This document shows, one piece after another, positions 60,498 through 64,000 of a stretch of 64,000 bases of DNA; positions within the stretch are counted from its first letter, which is position 1; the number at the start of each line of letters is the position of its first letter. A program made the position numbers and the translations under genes. The DNA comes from DATBHM01 sp963772375 (GTDB lineage Bacteria > Actinomycetota > UBA4738 > JACQTL01): positions 1,550,001 through 1,614,000 of the forward strand of contig CAVYXG010000001.1 of NCBI GenBank assembly GCA_963772375.1. Reading direction: 5' to 3'. The notes under the pieces were generated by a model. It was not told the origin of the DNA. It made no database searches and saw only the letters and a list, made by a program, of their open reading frames with translations.

Positions 60498-61940
60498 CTA
60501 GTCCAGCGACGCCATCACGTGCTTGATCTGCGTGTAGTCCTCCAGCGAGTACATGGACATGTCTTTCCCGTAGCCGCTCTGCTTGTACCCGCCGTGGGGC
60601 ATCTCCGGCGAGATCATGAAGTGCGTGTTGATCCACACCGCGCCGAACTGGAGGCGCCGGGCGACTCGCAGCGCCCGCCCGACGTCCTTCGTCCAGACGG
60701 ACGACGCGAGCCCGTAGTCGATGTCGTTCGCCCACCGGACGGCCTCGTCCTCGTCGGAGAACCGCTGAACGGTGACGACCGGGCCGAACACCTCGCGCTG
60801 GATGATCTCCGCGGTCTGCTCGACGTCGCTCACGACGGTCGGGCGGTAGTAGAAGCCAGGCCCGTCGATCTCGGCTCCGCCGGTCGAGACCGTCGCCCCG
60901 TAGCCCCTGGCCCGATCCACGAAGCCGGCCACGCTCTCACGCTGCCTCGCCGAGACGAGCGGCCCGACCTCGGTCTGCTCGTCCTCGATGTCGCCGACCA
61001 CCAGCGAGTCCACCGCCGGGACCAGTGCCGCGAGGAGATCGTCGTGGATGCCTCCGCCCGCGAGCACCCGGCAGGAGGCCGTGCAGTCCTGACCGGTGTT
61101 CGTGTAGCCGGCGAACTTCAGCGACTCGACGACCTTCTCGACGTCGGCGTCGTCGAACACGACCACCGGCGCCTTGCCGCCCAGCTCGAGGTGGACCCGC
61201 TTGACCGTGCCGGCCGCCGCCTCGGCGATCTTCTTGCCCGTGTCCGTGTCCCCGGTGACCGAGACGAGGCGGACCACCGGATGCCGGGTGAGCCGGTCGC
61301 CGATGACCGAGCCCCGGCCCGTCACCACGTTCAGCACGCCGGGCGGGAGGATGTCCGCCGACAGCTCCGCCAGCCGCAGCGCCGTGAGCGGCGTGATCTC
61401 GGCCGGCTTCAGGACCGAGGTGTTCCCGCCGGCCAGGGCGGGCCCGATCTTCCAGATGGCCATCATCAGCGGATAGTTCCAGGGGAGGATCCCGGCGGTC
61501 ACGCCGAGCGGCTCGCGCCGGATCATGCTGGTGAACCCCCGCTCGTACTCCCCCGTCGACTTGCCCTCGAGCACACGGGCGGCGCCGGCGAAGAACCGGA
61601 GGTTGTCGACGATGAACGGGATGTCGGCGCGCGAGACCGCGATGGGCTTGCCGACGTCGATGGACTCGAGATGGGCGAGGTTCTCGGCGTCCGCCTCCAT
61701 CGCGTCGGCGAGCTTCAACATCGCCGCGCTCCGCTCCTTCGGCGGGGTGTCGAACCACACCTCCTCGTAGGCCTTCTGGGCTGCGTCCACGGCACGGTCG
61801 GCGTCCTCCGCCGTCCCGATCTGGACCTCCGCGACCGGAGCGCCGGTCGCGGGGTTGATCACCGGCTCGCTCTCGCCGGTCGCTCCGTCGACCCACTGGC
61901 CCCCGATGAACATGCGGTGCTGCTGCGCGGTCGTCGTCAT
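60498..61940 (-). CDS. Aldehyde dehydrogenase (aminobutyraldehyde/betaine aldehyde type)
   Basis: A 480-residue aldehyde dehydrogenase. GILPWNYPLMMAIWKIGPALAGGNTSVLKPAEITP, LELGGKAPVVVFDDAD (catalytic Glu) and YTNTGQDCTASCRVL (catalytic Cys) are conserved, and MPHGGYKQSGYGKDMSMYSLEDYTQIKHVM closes the protein. The QDCTASCR and HGGYKQSGYGKD blocks are typical of gamma-aminobutyraldehyde and betaine aldehyde dehydrogenases, so a role in amine or polyamine degradation is likely. GGGAGGA lies about 9 nt before the ATG at 61940. A PucR regulator is encoded just upstream. Confidence 0.94.
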   Translation of the reverse strand: MTTTAQQHRMFIGGQWVDGATGESEPVINPATGAPVAEVQIGTAEDADRAVDAAQKAYEEVWFDTPPKERSAAMLKLADAMEADAENLAHLESIDVGKPIAVSRADIPFIVDNLRFFAGAARVLEGKSTGEYERGFTSMIRREPLGVTAGILPWNYPLMMAIWKIGPALAGGNTSVLKPAEITPLTALRLAELSADILPPGVLNVVTGRGSVIGDRLTRHPVVRLVSVTGDTDTGKKIAEAAAGTVKRVHLELGGKAPVVVFDDADVEKVVESLKFAGYTNTGQDCTASCRVLAGGGIHDDLLAALVPAVDSLVVGDIEDEQTEVGPLVSARQRESVAGFVDRARGYGATVSTGGAEIDGPGFYYRPTVVSDVEQTAEIIQREVFGPVVTVQRFSDEDEAVRWANDIDYGLASSVWTKDVGRALRVARRLQFGAVWINTHFMISPEMPHGGYKQSGYGKDMSMYSLEDYTQIKHVMASLD

Positions 61941-61983
61941 GTCTGCGCGTCCTCCCTCGCGTCCTTCGCGTCCCGAGACCCCG

Positions 61984-62012
61984 AGTATCCGACTGAACCA
62001 CTTCCCGGTCGA
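61984..62012 (-). promoter_or_regulatory. Promoter of the aldehyde dehydrogenase operon
   Basis: On the minus strand TCGACC (62007-62012) and GATACT (61984-61989) are separated by exactly 17 nt. The start of transcription would be near 61977, giving a leader of about 37 nt. Confidence 0.5.
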
Positions 62013-62048
62013 ACCGCCGGCATGCCGAATGGCGCGGTGCGGGCTGTA

Positions 62049-62140
62049 CGGACGGGACAAGCCCTCCCACCGGGTCGAGACCTTGGACGGATCGGACAAC
62101 CCCGGATGGGGTGCGCCAAAGGTCAGTCTTGTCCGGTCCG
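62049..62140. repeat. Three evenly spaced 13-bp elements
   Basis: CGGACGGGACAAG (62049-62061), CGGATCGGACAAC (62088-62100) and, on the opposite strand, CGGACCGGACAAG (62128-62140). The consensus is CGGAYSGGACAAS. Centres are 39-40 bp apart, close to four helical turns, and all lie upstream of the aldehyde dehydrogenase promoter. The rest of the 346-bp gap (61941-62286) holds no gene. These are candidate activator sites, possibly for the adjacent PucR protein. Confidence 0.5.
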
Positions 62141-62286
62141 TTTCCGCCCCTACCGTGGTGGCTGCCGGGAACACTCGTGTCGCAGCTCTCGGTGACCGAC
62201 GCCTCCGGCGGCGACACGGGGACGCTGTTCGGTTGGACGCTGTACGCGGGTTCTGAGCGGGTCGGCCGCCGGCCGCCTCCCGACCG

Positions 62287-63819
62287 TCAGGCGTCGGCGG
62301 CCATCAGCTCGCGGGCACGGAGCGCGAGCCAGAACTCCATGCGGTCGAACGAGTTCGAGAGGTCGCGGCCGGTGAGCTCCTCGATCTTGCGGACCCGGTA
62401 CCGCAGCGTGTGCCGGTGCACGTACAGCTCCGCGGCCGCCGTCTCCCATCGGGCGTTGTGCTCGAGGAACGCCCGCAGCGACTGCAGCAGCTCCCCGCCG
62501 TGCCCGGCGTCGTACGCGTCGAGGGGCGCGAGCAGCGAGTCGGCGTACGCGCGCAGCACGTCGCCCTCGACCATGGACAGCAGCAGGCGGTAGGTCCCGA
62601 GGTCCTCGAACCCGGCCGTGTCCCACTTCTCCAGCCGGCACACCTGCAGCGCGTAGCGGGCCTCCCGCAGCGAACGCCCGACGTCGGCCGGCTCGACCAG
62701 GCTGCCCGCGCCGATCCGGACGTGCTCACCGACCCGGGACTCGAGCTCCTTGCGCAGGCGGTCGAGCTCGCGGGCGGTCGCCTCCGCCACGAGCGCGTGG
62801 ACGCCGCCGGGGTGCGGCGAGATCAGGAACCCCCCGTCGATCCGCGACAGGACGTCCTCCGCCGCCCGCGCCAGGTCGTCGGGTTCGCCGCCCTCCATCG
62901 AGAGCACACGCGTCTCGCCCCTCAGCCCGAACCGGGCCAGGCCCTTCACGGCATCGGCGGCCGAGAGCCCCCCGCCGGCGAGCGAATCGAAGAAGTCTCC
63001 GCGAAGTCGCCGTTCGGCCTCGGCGACGGCTCGGCCCTTCGCCGTATCGATGGCGAACAGCGCCAGTGCCCGCGAGGCCACGGCGCGGTCGATCTGGGCG
63101 AGCGGGTCGGGCTTGCCGATCGCCAGGAACGCCTCGACCCGTCCGTGCGGGCTCACGGGCTGGATCCAGACGTGATGGCCCTGGTCGACGAGCGTGAGGC
63201 TGAACCCGCTCCCCTCCGGCCGCGACTGGCGGAGCTCCTCCCAGACGCGTTCGGCCCGCTGCTTCGCCGCACGGCTCGTCGACGCGACCGGCCGGCCGTG
63301 GAGGTCGAGCAGCAGCGCCCACCCCTTGATGGCGTGCGCCAGCTCGTCGGCGATCCCCTCGACCCCGCGGTCGTCGAGCACCGCGCGGGTCATGGCGTTC
63401 TGCGCCTCGGACGCCCGCTGCAGGAAGTCGAACTGCCCCGCCACGACCTGGGTGAACACCGCCTCGGTGATGGCGATGAACGGCACCTCGTACGGCACCT
63501 CGAACATCGGGAACCCCAGCGACTCGGCCGCGTCGACGAGCGCCTTGGGGACCTTGGTGTGCGAGAAGCCCAGGCCGAACCCCAGCCCTGCCAGGCCCGC
63601 CTCGGAGAGCTTCTTGACGAATGCCCGCTGCCGCGCCGGCGTCCGCCCGATGCCCATGCCGGTCGTGAGCAACAGCTCGCCCCCCTTCAGCCAGGCGCTG
63701 GGGTCCTCGAGCTCGCTCACGTGGGCCCACCGGATGACCCGGTTCAGCCCCTTGCGGCCCGCCACCAGCCGGAGCGACAGGCCCGGGATGCGAAGGATGT
63801 CCACAACGGTGAGCGCCAC
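62287..63819 (-). CDS. PucR-family transcriptional regulator
   Basis: A 510-residue regulator: N-terminal PucR ligand domain (VVDILRIPGLSLRLVAGRKGLNRVIRWAHVSELEDPSAWLKGGELLLTTGMGI), a middle GGDEF-like region, and a C-terminal helix-turn-helix (LRAFLEHNARWETAAAELYVHRHTLRYRVRKIEELTGRDL). Relatives control purine, amine or amino acid catabolism. GTG at 63819 has TACAAT as a -10 box 6 nt upstream and no ribosome site, so it is probably leaderless. It lies upstream of, and in the same direction as, the aldehyde dehydrogenases and most likely controls them. Confidence 0.92.
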   Translation of the reverse strand: MALTVVDILRIPGLSLRLVAGRKGLNRVIRWAHVSELEDPSAWLKGGELLLTTGMGIGRTPARQRAFVKKLSEAGLAGLGFGLGFSHTKVPKALVDAAESLGFPMFEVPYEVPFIAITEAVFTQVVAGQFDFLQRASEAQNAMTRAVLDDRGVEGIADELAHAIKGWALLLDLHGRPVASTSRAAKQRAERVWEELRQSRPEGSGFSLTLVDQGHHVWIQPVSPHGRVEAFLAIGKPDPLAQIDRAVASRALALFAIDTAKGRAVAEAERRLRGDFFDSLAGGGLSAADAVKGLARFGLRGETRVLSMEGGEPDDLARAAEDVLSRIDGGFLISPHPGGVHALVAEATARELDRLRKELESRVGEHVRIGAGSLVEPADVGRSLREARYALQVCRLEKWDTAGFEDLGTYRLLLSMVEGDVLRAYADSLLAPLDAYDAGHGGELLQSLRAFLEHNARWETAAAELYVHRHTLRYRVRKIEELTGRDLSNSFDRMEFWLALRARELMAADA

Positions 63820-63825
63820 GCGCGG

Positions 63826-63843
63826 ATTGTACGAGATGTACAA
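63826..63843 (-). promoter_or_regulatory. pucR promoter and overlapping inverted repeat
   Basis: The -10 box TACAAT (63826-63831, minus strand) lies within TTGTAC-N5-GTACAA (63827-63843), a perfect 6-bp inverted repeat. Binding there would block the promoter, so autoregulation is likely. Confidence 0.5.
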
Positions 63844-64000
63844 AACGAAGGGAAGCCCGGGCCCGTTCGACCCTGTGACTCCGAGGCGCTGGCCGTCGGC
63901 CCCGGAGGCCGCCCGGGGCCGGCAGGCGTACAGTGGGACGGAGCGTACAAACTCGGTTCGGGGATTTGGGACGCTGGACGTCCTGACACCCCCGGACGGC
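63844..64000. other. Gene-free right edge of window
   Basis: No coding frame is convincing. GCGTACA occurs twice (63926-63932 and 63943-63949), 17 bp apart, echoing the GTACAA half-site at the pucR promoter. The plus-strand TACAGT (63929-63934) might be a -10 box for a gene beyond the window. Confidence 0.35.

Noticed and set aside
62111..62593. Plus-strand open frame of 160 codons
   Set aside because: It overlaps the pucR 3' end on the opposite strand, covers the 13-bp regulatory elements and has no domain-like sequence.

Overview
The window is 64 kb of very GC-rich DNA with dense, short-spaced genes, many GTG starts and frequent ATGA/GTGA stop-start overlaps. The gene content points to an aerobic member of the Actinomycetota, probably an uncultured one. 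It includes an actinobacterial-type cytochrome oxidase subunit IV, a 7Fe ferredoxin of FdxA type, F420-type flavoenzymes (an FrhB-family protein and LLM oxidoreductases), a PucR regulator, MMPL transporter and YkuD transpeptidase. I see no rRNA, tRNA, CRISPR array, insertion sequence or phage gene. The left edge cuts a sulfatase gene.

Layout. 1-6 kb: two large arylsulfatases and a membrane-anchored alpha/beta hydrolase on the minus strand. 6-11 kb: an amidohydrolase, a Fic protein behind a stack of palindromes, an NTF2-like protein and urocanase. 11-15.5 kb: a PQQ-type sugar dehydrogenase lipoprotein, then a reverse-transsulfuration run (cystathionine beta-synthase, a DUF429 protein, cystathionine gamma-lyase/synthase). 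15.6-26.2 kb: a respiratory block. On the minus strand lie a two-component system, a CtaG-like assembly factor, a TlpA/ResA-like thioredoxin and two small membrane proteins. Divergently lie a cupredoxin lipoprotein, COX subunit II carrying an extra fused cupredoxin domain, subunits I, III and IV, and heme O synthase, followed by another cupredoxin. 26.4-33.4 kb: TetR regulator, second PQQ-type dehydrogenase, a Nudix/CoA-binding/DUF4177-like operon, a disulfide reductase, an IscA-type protein and a secreted beta-helix protein. 33.4-44.9 kb: an FtsX-like permease with a lipoprotein partner, a third free cupredoxin, F420-related enzymes, an AAA ATPase and a diiron ferritin-like protein. 45-55.5 kb: MMPL transporter, ferredoxin, LLM enzyme, hydrolase, DUF72, DUF4091, L,D-transpeptidase, a saccharopine-dehydrogenase-like protein and a DUF1254/1214 protein. 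55.7-64 kb: a large adenylate cyclase/ATPase/TPR regulator, two aldehyde dehydrogenases and a PucR regulator.

The most interesting unit is the oxidase block. Subunit II appears to carry both a CuA site and a type-1 copper site, three more cupredoxins are encoded nearby, and no cytochrome c gene is visible in the block. This suggests that copper proteins deliver electrons to the oxidase (inference). A near-identical 15-bp element sits about 58 bp upstream of the inferred start of each divergent promoter between the response regulator and the cupredoxin/COX genes, so the two-component system may control both its own operon and the oxidase operon.

Across the window many genes lack a Shine-Dalgarno sequence and instead have a TANNNT-type -10 hexamer 6-9 nt before the start codon, which points to widespread leaderless transcription. 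Three genes between 42.7 and 55.5 kb carry single-base frameshifts, from either decay or assembly indels.
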